Assembly (NCBI GenBank): GCA_964486645.1
Contig: CAZAOG010000057.1
Span: 1 to 16,264 of the forward strand
DNA length: 16,264 nucleotides
Source of the DNA: GCA-002790365 sp964486645
Lineage (GTDB): Bacteria > Bacteroidota > Ignavibacteria > Ignavibacteriales > Ignavibacteriaceae
Reading direction: 5' to 3'
Notes under the pieces: generated by a model
The model's input: only the letters and a program-made list of their open reading frames with translations
The model's database searches: none
What the model was told of the DNA's origin: nothing
Translations under genes and position numbers: made by a program
In this document: piece by piece, positions 1-7,879 of the stretch
How positions within the stretch are numbered: position 1 is the first letter of the stretch
How the letters are laid out: each line of letters begins with the position of its first letter

Positions 1-124
1 CCCTTTTTTGGCTTCAGAGGAGTAATGGACCAAAGAATACTGTTTGTTTAGCTTTTTAGAGAACAAAAGGAAACAATGCGTATGATTTTTAACGATAAAT
101 AATAAAGATTAATTAACCAAAAAG

Positions 125-145
125 GAAACGGAGGATACACAGAGT
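125..145 (-). repeat. Copy of a short dispersed CTCTGTG-type repeat
   Basis: Read on the minus strand, this 21-base stretch begins ACTCTGTGT and ends CGTTTC. It agrees at 17 of 21 positions with the plus strand at 12696-12716. Both copies lie in non-coding DNA. The rest of 1-173 shows no gene, no SD-led start and no convincing terminator. Confidence 0.35.
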
Positions 146-173
146 TTTCTTCGGTTGACCTTTTTTAGGCGAA

Positions 174-662
174 TCAAACTAATTTATGAGTAATTGCAAG
201 CAAGAAATTAATTAAAACCAGTACATTCATAACGCTTAATATTTTACCGACTTTATCCATATCTTCAATTGTATTTTCGTTCAGTGATTTTTCGTCCCGT
301 AAACCCGATTTAATTTGAGCGGAAAGTTTTTTAGCGTTGGGAATTAAGAATATAAAAATTATTATTATCAATACAACCAGAAATACCTGCTTTGTCGCCA
401 GCCAGTGATTCATTGAAAATTGGAAAAAATGATAGTGCGACGAAGCCGAAACCAAAATAATTCCCGTAACCAATATTCCGGACATACCGGCAATGCCCAA
501 CAAATCCGACGTTTTTAACCAGATAGAAATTAACTTTTTCTTTACATTTACGTCGTCAGTTTCCCTTATGTTTTTTCTTAAAATATAATCGACAGGCAGA
601 AATGACAGCCAAGTAACCGCCGATAAAATATGAATTACTAAAATAATTGGGTATAAAGTCAT
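174..662 (-). CDS. Small four-helix integral membrane protein (CopD/DUF2269-like)
   Basis: This 162-aa protein has no catalytic motif. Four hydrophobic segments are visible at about residues 2-26, 55-73, 87-108 and 142-160. The first carries a His in IHILSAVTW, the HxLSAxxW pattern seen in the first helix of CopD-like and DUF2269-type membrane proteins. A basic and acidic loop (about 110-135) lies between helices 3 and 4. The ATG at 660-662 is preceded on the minus strand by AAGGAT at a normal distance, which supports this start. The gene is divergent from the tricorn-like protease, and the two share a 204-base upstream region. The function is unknown. Assignment to the CopD/DUF2269 group rests on topology and the N-terminal His motif only and is tentative. 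Confidence 0.7.
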   Translation of the reverse strand: MTLYPIILVIHILSAVTWLSFLPVDYILRKNIRETDDVNVKKKLISIWLKTSDLLGIAGMSGILVTGIILVSASSHYHFFQFSMNHWLATKQVFLVVLIIIIFIFLIPNAKKLSAQIKSGLRDEKSLNENTIEDMDKVGKILSVMNVLVLINFLLAITHKLV

Positions 663-733
663 TATTTATCCTTATGATTAAAAAAAAATGATAAGTGGAA
701 CTTCAAAATGATTGTGTGTTATGATAAGATGCA

Positions 734-780
734 ATATATTATATTTTAATATATCGTGCTAACAAATTTTGTTAAAATTT
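734..780. promoter_or_regulatory. AT-rich palindromes between divergent genes (possible promoter/operator)
   Basis: Two inverted repeats lie in the shared upstream region of the divergent genes. One is ATATATTA (734-741) with TAATATAT (747-754). The other is AAATTTT (764-770) with AAAATTT (774-780), overlapping AACAAA/TTTGTT (761-773). They could be regulator sites or only melted promoter DNA. Such AT-only palindromes arise easily by chance in this composition. Confidence 0.2.
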
Positions 781-854
781 GATAAAACCTTTCGAAATAT
801 TAAAGTTGTATGAATTCAATGCTGCTTCAATCATAATTTTTGATAATAATAATA

Positions 855-861
855 GAGGGAG
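855..861 (+). promoter_or_regulatory. Ribosome binding site that fixes the protease start
   Basis: GAGGGAG lies five bases before the ATG at 867. A longer reading from TTG at 840 would put this Shine-Dalgarno sequence inside the coding region and add nine residues before the signal peptide. The site therefore supports 867 as the start. Confidence 0.75.
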
Positions 862-866
862 TTAAA

Positions 867-3800
867 ATGTTTAAAATTAAATTTTTATTCACTGTTTCTT
901 TGATGTTGTTTATCACATCGGTTCAGGCAAAAGACGACAATCCTTTTGTACGTTATCCGTCCTTAAATTCAAACGGAACTCAAATATCTTTTTCATATCA
1001 AGGTGATATTTGGACGGTACCCGCCGATGGCGGCAGAGCATTCAGACTTACAATTCACCAAGCATACGACGGAAGACCCAAATGGAGTACCGACGATAAA
1101 ACGATTGCATTTTCAAGCAACCGTTTCGGTAACGATGATATTTTTACAATTCCTTCTAACGGCGGTAAACCCAACAGATTAACTTTCCTCTCTACTCCCG
1201 ATATACTCGGCAACTGGACGTCAAACGGAGATCTGCTTTTTGAAACCAGAAGAAATGAAAGACAAATAGAATGGGAAAACGAACTTTATTCCGTTTCTTC
1301 AAACGGCGGCACTCCCGTAAGACTGATAAATTCGTTCGGATACATGCCCGCGGTTTCTCCCAACGGAAGATTTGTTGCTTTCGTTAAAGGTGCCAGCAGA
1401 ATTACAAGAGAACAATACAATGGACCCGCTAACAGAAACATCTGGATATTCGACACTAAAAATAAATCTTACAATCAAATAACTGCTTTTGACGCGCAGG
1501 ATATATATCCTGATTGGGGAGATAATTCAACTCTTTACTTTTTAAGCGCTTTAAATGGCAAGTACAATATTTACAAGTTGAAAATTGATGCAAACGGAAA
1601 AGCAGACGGCAAGCCCGCACCTCTGACAAATTTTTCCGAAGACGGGATAAGATATTTTGATGTAAGCTACGACGGTTCATCCATAGTGTTTGAACGCAAC
1701 ACAAATATATACACAATGAATACAAAGGGCGGTTCTCCCAAATTGGTTTCAATTAATGTAACCGAAGACAATAGATTTGATGCCGTTGATTATAAAACCT
1801 ATTCAAATAAAATGAACAATTATACCGTATCGCCGAACGGAAAATATATTGCATTTGTTGTACGCGGTGAAATATTTGTAATGCAAAACAAAAAAGGTAA
1901 AAAGAGAACCGTTAATCTAACCAACAATCCCTACAGAGATACTTCACCCGAATGGCTGAACGACAGTACTCTTATTTTTGTCTCCGACAGAACAGGCGAG
2001 AGAGACCTTTACATTGTTACATCCGCCGACAAGAAAGTACCGGATTTATTTAAAACCTTAAAATTAAAAGTTAGAAGGATTACCGATACGCCTCAGGACG
2101 AATTCAGTCCCGTTGTTTCACCCGATATGAAACATATAGCATACAGAATAGGAAGAGGAAAATTAGTAACGGCTGAAATTTCTAAAACAGGTAAAATATC
2201 AAATTCAAAAATATTGCTCGACGGATGGGCTACGCCTGAAGGAGTAACCTGGAGTCCGGACAGCAAATGGCTGGCATATTCATTACCCGATTTGGATTTT
2301 AACGATGAGGTTTATATTCATGCCGCCGACAACAGCCGAAAACCTGTTAATGTTACAATGCATCCGAGAGGAGATTACAATCCGTTTTGGAGCAAAGACG
2401 GAAGCAAACTGGGCTTTATATCAAACAGAAATAACGGCGACGACGATGTTTGGTTTGTGTGGCTGAATAAAAAAGACTGGGAAAAAACCAAGCAGGACTG
2501 GGAAAACGACGATGATTCTCCAAAACCAAAAAAGGACAAGAAAGGTAAAAAATCTAAAAAAGTAAAACCGATTAAAATAGATTTTAAAGATATTTATAAA
2601 AGACTTGTGCAGGTTACGGCACTTCCCGGTAACGAATCGGATTTGGTTATCTCTAAAGACGGAAAAACATTTTACTTTGTCGCTTACAGAAATTCCGCAC
2701 AAACATACAAAGCAAAGATTGATTTGTACAGCGTAAAATGGGACGGTTCAAAGATGAAAGCCCTTACAAAAGGCGGGCAAAAACCCTACGGTGTTTCTAT
2801 TGATAAAAAAGGAGCAAACCTTTACTTTCTGAAATCAGGCGGGAAACTTGCTAAAATAGGTATTAAAAGTTCTAAACAGACCCCGCTTTCTTTTGCCGCT
2901 AAAATGAAAATAAACTATCCGAAAGAAAGAGAGCAGATTTTTGACGAAGCCTGGAGAACTCTAAGGGACGGATTTTACGATCCGGACTTTCACGGGAAAG
3001 ACTGGAACGAACTAAAAGCCAAATACAGACCCCGGGCGTTGGCTGCATCGACCAAAAGAGATTTCCGTGAAATATTTAATTATATGCTGGGTGAAGTAAA
3101 TGCAAGTCACATGGGTTTATACGGAAGCGACAGAGCTAAAACTCAAAGGGAATCTACGGGGTTAATAGGAGTTTCGGTTAAACCTTTAAATAAAGGGGTT
3201 CTTGTTACACACGTTGTCCCCAACTCACCCGCCGATAGAATTACAAGCAAAATAAATGTCGGCGATGTTATTTTATCCGTTGACGGCGTTCCGATAAATT
3301 CTTCCATTAATTTTTATTCTCCTTTGATAAACAGATCTAATGAAAAACTTTTGCTTGAAATAAAGGATAAAAACGGGAATAAAAGAGAAGTAGCAATTCG
3401 TCCTACAAACAGCCTGCGCACACAACTTTACAGTGAATGGGTAAATTCCAGGAAAGAACTTGTTAAAAAATATTCAAACGGAAGACTCGGTTACATTCAT
3501 ATACAAGGAATGAATTGGAGAAGCTTTGAAGTTTTTGAAAGAGAATTAACAGCAGCCGGTTTGGGTAAAGAAGGATTAGTCATTGACGTTCGTTACAACG
3601 GAGGCGGTTGGACTACGGATTATTTAATGACCGTTTTAACATACAGACAGCACGCTTACACAATACCGCGCGGAGCGGCTAAAAATCTTAAGAAAGAACA
3701 AACAAAATTTATTAATCATTATCCCTTTGGCGAACGCCTTCCTTTTGCGTCGTGGACAAAACCGTCAATTGCACTCAGCAACGAAAACAGCTATTCAAAC

Positions 3801-4088
3801 GCGGAAATTTTCTCGCATGCTTATAAAACACTTGGGATAGGAAAATTAGTCGGCAAACCAACCTTTGGCGCGGTAATCTCAACCGGAGGAAGAAGATTGA
3901 TTGACGGTTCGTTTGTGCGTCTTCCTTTCAGAGGATGGTACGTAAAAGCAACTAAGAAGAATATGGAATGGGGACCTGCCGTTCCGGATATAATTGTTGA
4001 CAATCCCCCCGATGCAAAAGCAAGAGGCATTGATCCGCAGTTAAAAAGAGCGGTTGACGAACTGCTGAAGGAAATTGATAAAAAATAA
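867..4088 (+). CDS. Exported tricorn-like S41 family peptidase
   Basis: This 1073-aa protein is a large serine protease related to archaeal tricorn, which trims peptides. It starts with a signal peptide (cleavage probably after VQA, residue 21), so it acts in the periplasm or outside. Residues about 25-320 and 330-680 hold WD40-like PD40 repeats (for example WSTDDKTIAFSSNRFG, WSPDSKWLAYS) forming two propellers. A PDZ domain lies at about 763-848 and the S41 core follows. Tricorn catalytic residues can be matched: Ser747-His748 in NASHMG, the nucleophile Ser977 in SYSNAE, and Glu1034 in NMEWGP. This agrees well with tricorn S745/H746, S965 and E1023, so the enzyme looks intact. A lysine-rich stretch (about 552-568) interrupts the second propeller. 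Length is typical of bacterial homologues. A terminator follows the stop. The family is firm; the natural substrate is unknown. Confidence 0.93.
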   Translation: MFKIKFLFTVSLMLFITSVQAKDDNPFVRYPSLNSNGTQISFSYQGDIWTVPADGGRAFRLTIHQAYDGRPKWSTDDKTIAFSSNRFGNDDIFTIPSNGGKPNRLTFLSTPDILGNWTSNGDLLFETRRNERQIEWENELYSVSSNGGTPVRLINSFGYMPAVSPNGRFVAFVKGASRITREQYNGPANRNIWIFDTKNKSYNQITAFDAQDIYPDWGDNSTLYFLSALNGKYNIYKLKIDANGKADGKPAPLTNFSEDGIRYFDVSYDGSSIVFERNTNIYTMNTKGGSPKLVSINVTEDNRFDAVDYKTYSNKMNNYTVSPNGKYIAFVVRGEIFVMQNKKGKKRTVNLTNNPYRDTSPEWLNDSTLIFVSDRTGERDLYIVTSADKKVPDLFKTLKLKVRRITDTPQDEFSPVVSPDMKHIAYRIGRGKLVTAEISKTGKISNSKILLDGWATPEGVTWSPDSKWLAYSLPDLDFNDEVYIHAADNSRKPVNVTMHPRGDYNPFWSKDGSKLGFISNRNNGDDDVWFVWLNKKDWEKTKQDWENDDDSPKPKKDKKGKKSKKVKPIKIDFKDIYKRLVQVTALPGNESDLVISKDGKTFYFVAYRNSAQTYKAKIDLYSVKWDGSKMKALTKGGQKPYGVSIDKKGANLYFLKSGGKLAKIGIKSSKQTPLSFAAKMKINYPKEREQIFDEAWRTLRDGFYDPDFHGKDWNELKAKYRPRALAASTKRDFREIFNYMLGEVNASHMGLYGSDRAKTQRESTGLIGVSVKPLNKGVLVTHVVPNSPADRITSKINVGDVILSVDGVPINSSINFYSPLINRSNEKLLLEIKDKNGNKREVAIRPTNSLRTQLYSEWVNSRKELVKKYSNGRLGYIHIQGMNWRSFEVFERELTAAGLGKEGLVIDVRYNGGGWTTDYLMTVLTYRQHAYTIPRGAAKNLKKEQTKFINHYPFGERLPFASWTKPSIALSNENSYSNAEIFSHAYKTLGIGKLVGKPTFGAVISTGGRRLIDGSFVRLPFRGWYVKATKKNMEWGPAVPDIIVDNPPDAKARGIDPQLKRAVDELLKEIDKK

Positions 4089-4135
4089 GCGTTAAAACAT
4101 GAAATGTAAAAGAGAGGGGAAATAATTATAGAAAC

Positions 4136-4178
4136 AAACCCGGTCCGTTAACAAACGGGTCGGGTTTTTGTTTTTTTA
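4136..4178 (+). terminator. Rho-independent terminator after the protease gene
   Basis: Arms 4137-4149 and 4154-4166 pair over 13 positions (two of them G-U) around the loop AACA. A T-rich tract follows (TTT, G, then seven T). It lies 48 bases after the stop codon on the same strand. Confidence 0.88.
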
Positions 4179-4232
4179 AAAGGCTTTCAAGGTACTGCCG
4201 TGACAGATAAGGAAAACCAACATCCCAAAATT

Positions 4233-4475
4233 CAACTGCATTCGCAGTTGTGCCGTTCGTTTCCTTTTTTCCCTCGAATTTCATTCGAGGCTATTGTANN
4301 NNNNNNNNNNNNNNNNNNNNNNNNNNNNNNNNNNNNNNNNNNNNNNNNNNNNNNNNNNNNNNNNNNNNNNNNNNNNNNNNNNNNNNNNNNNNNNNNNNGC
4401 AGCTGTACCATCCGTTTCTTTTTTTTCCTCGAATTTCATTCGAGGCTATTGTAGGTTCGACTGCTTTCGCAGTCG
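4233..4475. repeat. 70-bp tandem repeat of two alternating hairpins
   Basis: Each unit has hairpin A (7-bp arms, loop NTTC), a 21-base pyrimidine-rich spacer, hairpin B (CCTCGAATTTCATTCGAGG, 8-bp arms, loop TTC), CTATTGTA and GGTT. Left of the gap, A is at 4233-4250 and B at 4272-4290. Right of the gap, the right arm of an A is at 4399-4405, B at 4427-4445 and a third A at 4458-4475. B plus CTATTGTA is identical in both copies (27 bases). The spacer differs at five of 21 positions, all transitions. The distance from one A to the next on the right gives a period of 70. The number of units hidden in the gap is unknown. I do not recognise the family. It resembles REP/BIME-like intergenic palindromes in style, but has no transposase nearby. 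Confidence 0.85.
4299..4398. other. Assembly gap (100 N)
   Basis: Exactly 100 N stand here, the conventional placeholder for a gap of unknown or estimated size. Both edges fall inside the 70-bp repeat, so the break was most likely caused by the repeat. The phase across the gap (155 bases between A starts) is not a multiple of 70, so the true length probably differs from 100. Confidence 0.97.
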
Positions 4476-4569
4476 GATAAACTGAAGCGAAACAGATTAA
4501 ATTCAAAAAGATGTCTTTGTCATTTAAATTCTTCGTCTTATACTCTTCCATAAAAACTTGATAAACGGC

Positions 4570-4604
4570 AAAACAATTTTTTTGAATTTCAGAAAAATTG
4601 TTTT
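4570..4604. promoter_or_regulatory. 12-bp perfect inverted repeat upstream of the Asp-box gene
   Basis: AAAACAATTTTT (4570-4581) and AAAAATTGTTTT (4593-4604) are perfect inverted arms with an 11-base spacer. No T tract follows on either strand, so it is not a typical terminator. The right arm overlaps the candidate -35 of the promoter below, as an operator might. The low complexity of the arms limits confidence. Confidence 0.35.
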
Positions 4605-4625
4605 AGATTAATTCCGCCATACTAT
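4598..4625 (+). promoter_or_regulatory. Candidate promoter for the Asp-box gene
   Basis: TTGTTT (4598-4603) and TACTAT (4620-4625) have a 16-base spacer and resemble -35 and -10 boxes. Transcription would start near 4632 and leave a leader of about 40 bases containing the AGGAG ribosome binding site (4663-4667). It was found by eye and the boxes are imperfect. Confidence 0.3.
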
Positions 4626-4673
4626 TCTGTTTTAAAAGTTTCGTAAAAAACAAGAAAATTTTAGGAGTATCCA

Positions 4674-7600
4674 ATGAACATCAAATTGTTTAAAAATTAT
4701 TTCAAGACATTTGCAACTATTTCCGTAGTATTATTGTCAACATTATCTTTCGCTCAGATCGACACTTCGCTTTTTAAAGGAATTTCTGCAAGAAGTATCG
4801 GTCCCGCCGGTATGAGCGGAAGAATTGCTTCAATTGATGCAGTGGTTTCAAATCCAAGTATTATTTATGCCGGAACCGCAACCGGCGGAGTTTGGAAATC
4901 AACCGACGGAGGAACAACCTGGAAACCGATTTTTGACAAACAGCCTGTTTCATCGATAGGCGCTGTTGCAATATATCAGGCAAATCCTTCCATTGTTTGG
5001 ATTGGAACAGGCGAATCAAATATCCGTAATTCAGCCGGAGTTGGAAGAGGCGTCTATAAAACTCTTGACGGCGGAAAGACCTGGATTGACTTGGGATTAA
5101 AGAAAACGGAGACAATTTCTAAAATTTTATTAGACCCTACAAATCCTAATGTCGCTTATGTGGGTGCACTCGGCACAAATTGGGGAGCTACAAAAGAAAG
5201 AGGTTTATACAAAACTACCGACGGCGGGAAAACCTGGAAAAATATTTTATATGTAAATGACGAAACAGGCGTCGGCGATATGGTAATGGACCCGACCAAC
5301 CCCAACAAGATAATTGTATCTATGTGGCAGCATCGCCGCTGGCCTTGGTTCTTTAAATCAGGCGGTCCCGGAAGCGGAGTTTATATGACCGTCGACGGAG
5401 GCGAAAACTGGAAACAGCTTACAAGCAAAGACGGATTCCCTGAGGGTGAACTCGGTAAAGTAGGTTTGGCAATTGCACCCGGCAGACCGAATATTGTGTA
5501 CGCTTTGGTTGAAGCAAAGAAGAGTGTCATTTTAAGATCGGAAGACGGGGGTTATAAATGGAAGGTAGTTAACAAAAACAAAAATGTAAATCCTCGACCT
5601 TTTTATTTCGGCAAGTTGGCTGTCAATCCCGTAAATGAAAATATTGTTTATAGAATAGAATTTAATTTAAGGGTGTCTGAAGACGGCGGAAAAACATTTA
5701 AAAGAATACAAGGCAATATACACGTTGATAACCATGCATTTTGGATTGACCCTAACGGTGAGTACATAATTGCCGGAAATGACGGGGGTATTGCTATTAG
5801 TCACGACAGAGGACAATCGTGGAGATTTGTAACCAATCTTCCCCTATCTCAATTTTATCACCTTGCTGTTGATAACGCTATTCCCTACAATGTTTACGGT
5901 GGACTGCAGGATAACGGCTCCTGGAGAGGACCGAGCACATCGTTTTCCGGCGGTAGTATTTATAATTTTAACTGGCAGAAACTTGGAGGCGGAGACGGTT
6001 TTGATACAAGACCGGATCCTGATAATTTTAACGCCGGGTATTCTATGTCGCAAGAAGGATGGCTGGGTTACTACAACCTTGACACCAAAGACCGCAGAAC
6101 AATAAGACCAACGGTTTCCGACAAAAAACACAGATATAATTGGAATGCGGCTTTGGCAATAGACCCTTTTAATCCAAGTACTATTTACTACGGAAGCCAG
6201 TTTGTTCATAAAAGTACGGACAAAGGTTTAACCTGGACAATAATAAGTCCCGATTTAACAACAAACGATACCACTAAACAAAAACAGGCTGAAAGCGGCG
6301 GACTTACCCGCGATGTAACCGGCGCCGAAAATTATACAACAATTATTTCCATCTCACCCAGCAGAGTAAAACAAGGAGTAATTTGGGTGGGAACCGACGA
6401 CGGGAACATCCAGGTTACCAAGGACGGCGGAAAAACATGGAGTAATGTCTCCAATTATTTAATCGAAGAAGAAATGATGCCTAAGTTTGCATGGATACCG
6501 AGAGTAAAAGCTTCAAAGCACGATGCAGCAACAGCTTATGCGGTTGCAAATGATTACAGAAGAAACAATTGGGAAAAGTATGTTTTTGTAACCCGCGATT
6601 ACGGACAAACCTGGACAAACATAGCAAAGAAAAACATTGACGGCTTTGTAAGAACAATTGTTGAAGACCCGGTTGATAAAAATCTCTTGTTCCTCGGCAC
6701 GGAGTTCGGTCTTTATTATACTATTGACGGAGGAGAAAATTGGACAAAATGGACAAACGGATTTCCGACGGTGCCGGTACTCGGACTAAAAATTCAAGAA
6801 CGCGAGAATGATCTTGTCATCGGTACATACGGCAGAGGGGTTTATATAATTGATGATATCACACCTTTTAGAGAACTAAGTAAAAATTTATTGAAGAAAA
6901 AATCCCACCTCTTCAATATTAACGATGCATATTTATATAGATTTTACTCAGCCGGAGAACCGCCGACATACGGCGCCGGTTCAACAGCTTTTAGAGGAAA
7001 GAACAGAAAATACGGTGCTTTCTTTACATACTATCTGCAAGTGCCCGACAGCGTTAAAAAATTGGAAGGCACAAAAAAAGAAAAGAAAGCCGTTATTAAA
7101 ATTATGAGAGAAGATTCAACCGTTATTCGTACTTATAAAGGTACGATGAAGAACGGTATAAATAGAATTACTTGGGACTTAAGAGAAAAAGCTTTTAAAT
7201 CCCCGCTGAGAAAAGACAAACCCGGAGAAGACAGAGGAGGACTTAAGGTTTTGCCCGGAACCTATATCGTACAGATAACAGCCGGCGACCAAAAAATGTC
7301 CTCTAAATTTAAAGTTAAACCCGATCCGCGATTTAAATATGATGAAGCCGTTGCAAAAGAAAATTATAAGTTTAATAAAAAAATCGGCGAGATAACAAAC
7401 AAAGTAGCCGATGCTTATAAACAAATCGGTAAAACTTTGAAATCAATCAATACTTTCAATACTCTTTCAAAAAATATGGACAGTACAAAAACGAAAATCT
7501 TAAAGAAAGATGCGAAAGAATTAAAGAAAAAACTAACAACACTTAGAAATAAATTGGTACCGGACAAAGACAGAACCGGGTACTGGGATAATACGGGTAT

Positions 7601-7817
7601 ATTGATGAGTGAGCTGAATAATTTAAGATATATTAATTCTCACACTTCCGGTCTGCCCGGACAAAATGCAGTTGTTAAATTTGACAAGATTAAAAAATTA
7701 TCCGAAAAACTTTTTAAAGAATATAATTCTTTGTACTTGACAGACGTAAAAAGTTTTGAAGATAAAGTTAAAAATTCAGGGTTTTCTATTTTTAATAAAT
7801 TTAAAGAAATAAAATAA
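4674..7817 (+). CDS. Exported sortilin/VPS10-like Asp-box propeller protein
   Basis: The protein has 1047 aa. AGGAG six bases before the ATG supports the start, and a signal peptide ends at about SFAQ (residues 1-28). Residues about 60-740 carry eleven Asp-box motifs of the form S/T-x-D-G-G-x-T-W (first STDGGTTW at 76-83, last TIDGGENW at 683-690). This is the signature of a many-bladed BNR/sortilin-type beta-propeller. A beta-sandwich-like segment (about 805-883, including the GTYIVQITAGD strand) follows, then a lysine-rich, probably helical tail to the end. Databases often call such proteins glycosyl hydrolases, but no sialidase catalytic arginine set is evident. A binding or scaffolding role is as likely. 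No type IX secretion C-terminal domain is recognisable. It lies downstream of the tricorn-like protease with its own leader. Role and ligand are unknown. Confidence 0.9.
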   Translation: MNIKLFKNYFKTFATISVVLLSTLSFAQIDTSLFKGISARSIGPAGMSGRIASIDAVVSNPSIIYAGTATGGVWKSTDGGTTWKPIFDKQPVSSIGAVAIYQANPSIVWIGTGESNIRNSAGVGRGVYKTLDGGKTWIDLGLKKTETISKILLDPTNPNVAYVGALGTNWGATKERGLYKTTDGGKTWKNILYVNDETGVGDMVMDPTNPNKIIVSMWQHRRWPWFFKSGGPGSGVYMTVDGGENWKQLTSKDGFPEGELGKVGLAIAPGRPNIVYALVEAKKSVILRSEDGGYKWKVVNKNKNVNPRPFYFGKLAVNPVNENIVYRIEFNLRVSEDGGKTFKRIQGNIHVDNHAFWIDPNGEYIIAGNDGGIAISHDRGQSWRFVTNLPLSQFYHLAVDNAIPYNVYGGLQDNGSWRGPSTSFSGGSIYNFNWQKLGGGDGFDTRPDPDNFNAGYSMSQEGWLGYYNLDTKDRRTIRPTVSDKKHRYNWNAALAIDPFNPSTIYYGSQFVHKSTDKGLTWTIISPDLTTNDTTKQKQAESGGLTRDVTGAENYTTIISISPSRVKQGVIWVGTDDGNIQVTKDGGKTWSNVSNYLIEEEMMPKFAWIPRVKASKHDAATAYAVANDYRRNNWEKYVFVTRDYGQTWTNIAKKNIDGFVRTIVEDPVDKNLLFLGTEFGLYYTIDGGENWTKWTNGFPTVPVLGLKIQERENDLVIGTYGRGVYIIDDITPFRELSKNLLKKKSHLFNINDAYLYRFYSAGEPPTYGAGSTAFRGKNRKYGAFFTYYLQVPDSVKKLEGTKKEKKAVIKIMREDSTVIRTYKGTMKNGINRITWDLREKAFKSPLRKDKPGEDRGGLKVLPGTYIVQITAGDQKMSSKFKVKPDPRFKYDEAVAKENYKFNKKIGEITNKVADAYKQIGKTLKSINTFNTLSKNMDSTKTKILKKDAKELKKKLTTLRNKLVPDKDRTGYWDNTGILMSELNNLRYINSHTSGLPGQNAVVKFDKIKKLSEKLFKEYNSLYLTDVKSFEDKVKNSGFSIFNKFKEIK

Positions 7818-7829
7818 GGTGTTGATTGG

Positions 7830-7878
7830 ACACGGATTTCACGGATCCTATCCGTGAGAATCCGTGTTCTGTTTTTTT
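7830..7878 (+). terminator. Large hairpin terminator built from a CACGGAT repeat
   Basis: Arms 7830-7846 and 7850-7867 pair over 17 bp with one bulged base and a CCT loop. Seven T follow at 7872-7878, which fits termination of the Asp-box gene 13 bases upstream. The arms themselves are a doubled CACGGAT motif. The convergent response-regulator gene stops at 7880, so the U tract touches that gene's end. On the minus strand no T tract follows. Confidence 0.8.
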
Positions 7879-7879
7879 A

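Larger units (their letters stand above)
4179..4673. other. Long non-coding stretch with repeat array and gap
   Basis: No gene is visible between the protease terminator and the next start. Open frames crossing this stretch run through the N block and the hairpins and have no RBS. It holds the 70-bp two-hairpin repeat (4233-4475), the gap, and then 198 AT-rich bases with a 12-bp palindrome and a candidate promoter before the gene at 4674. Confidence 0.8.

Noticed and set aside
840..866. TTG start adding nine residues to the tricorn-like protease
   Set aside because: The GAGGGAG site would lie inside the coding region, and the signal peptide begins properly at 867.
1456..1752. Frames antisense to the protease and to the Asp-box gene (also 2421-2702, 3821-4030, 4861-5115, 5844-6209, 7179-7424)
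   Set aside because: They are shadows of well-supported genes, with no RBS and no recognisable domain.
4233..4475. A CRISPR array (27-base identical segments at regular spacing)
   Set aside because: The stretches between the identical segments are themselves homologous copies and not unique spacers, and no cas gene is nearby.
4200..4551. Several open frames across the repeat and N block on both strands
   Set aside because: They exist only because N does not encode stops. They read through hairpins, have no RBS and resemble no protein.
4674..7817. Calling the Asp-box protein a sialidase
   Set aside because: Asp boxes occur in many propellers. I could not find the catalytic arginine triad and RIP motif of sialidases.
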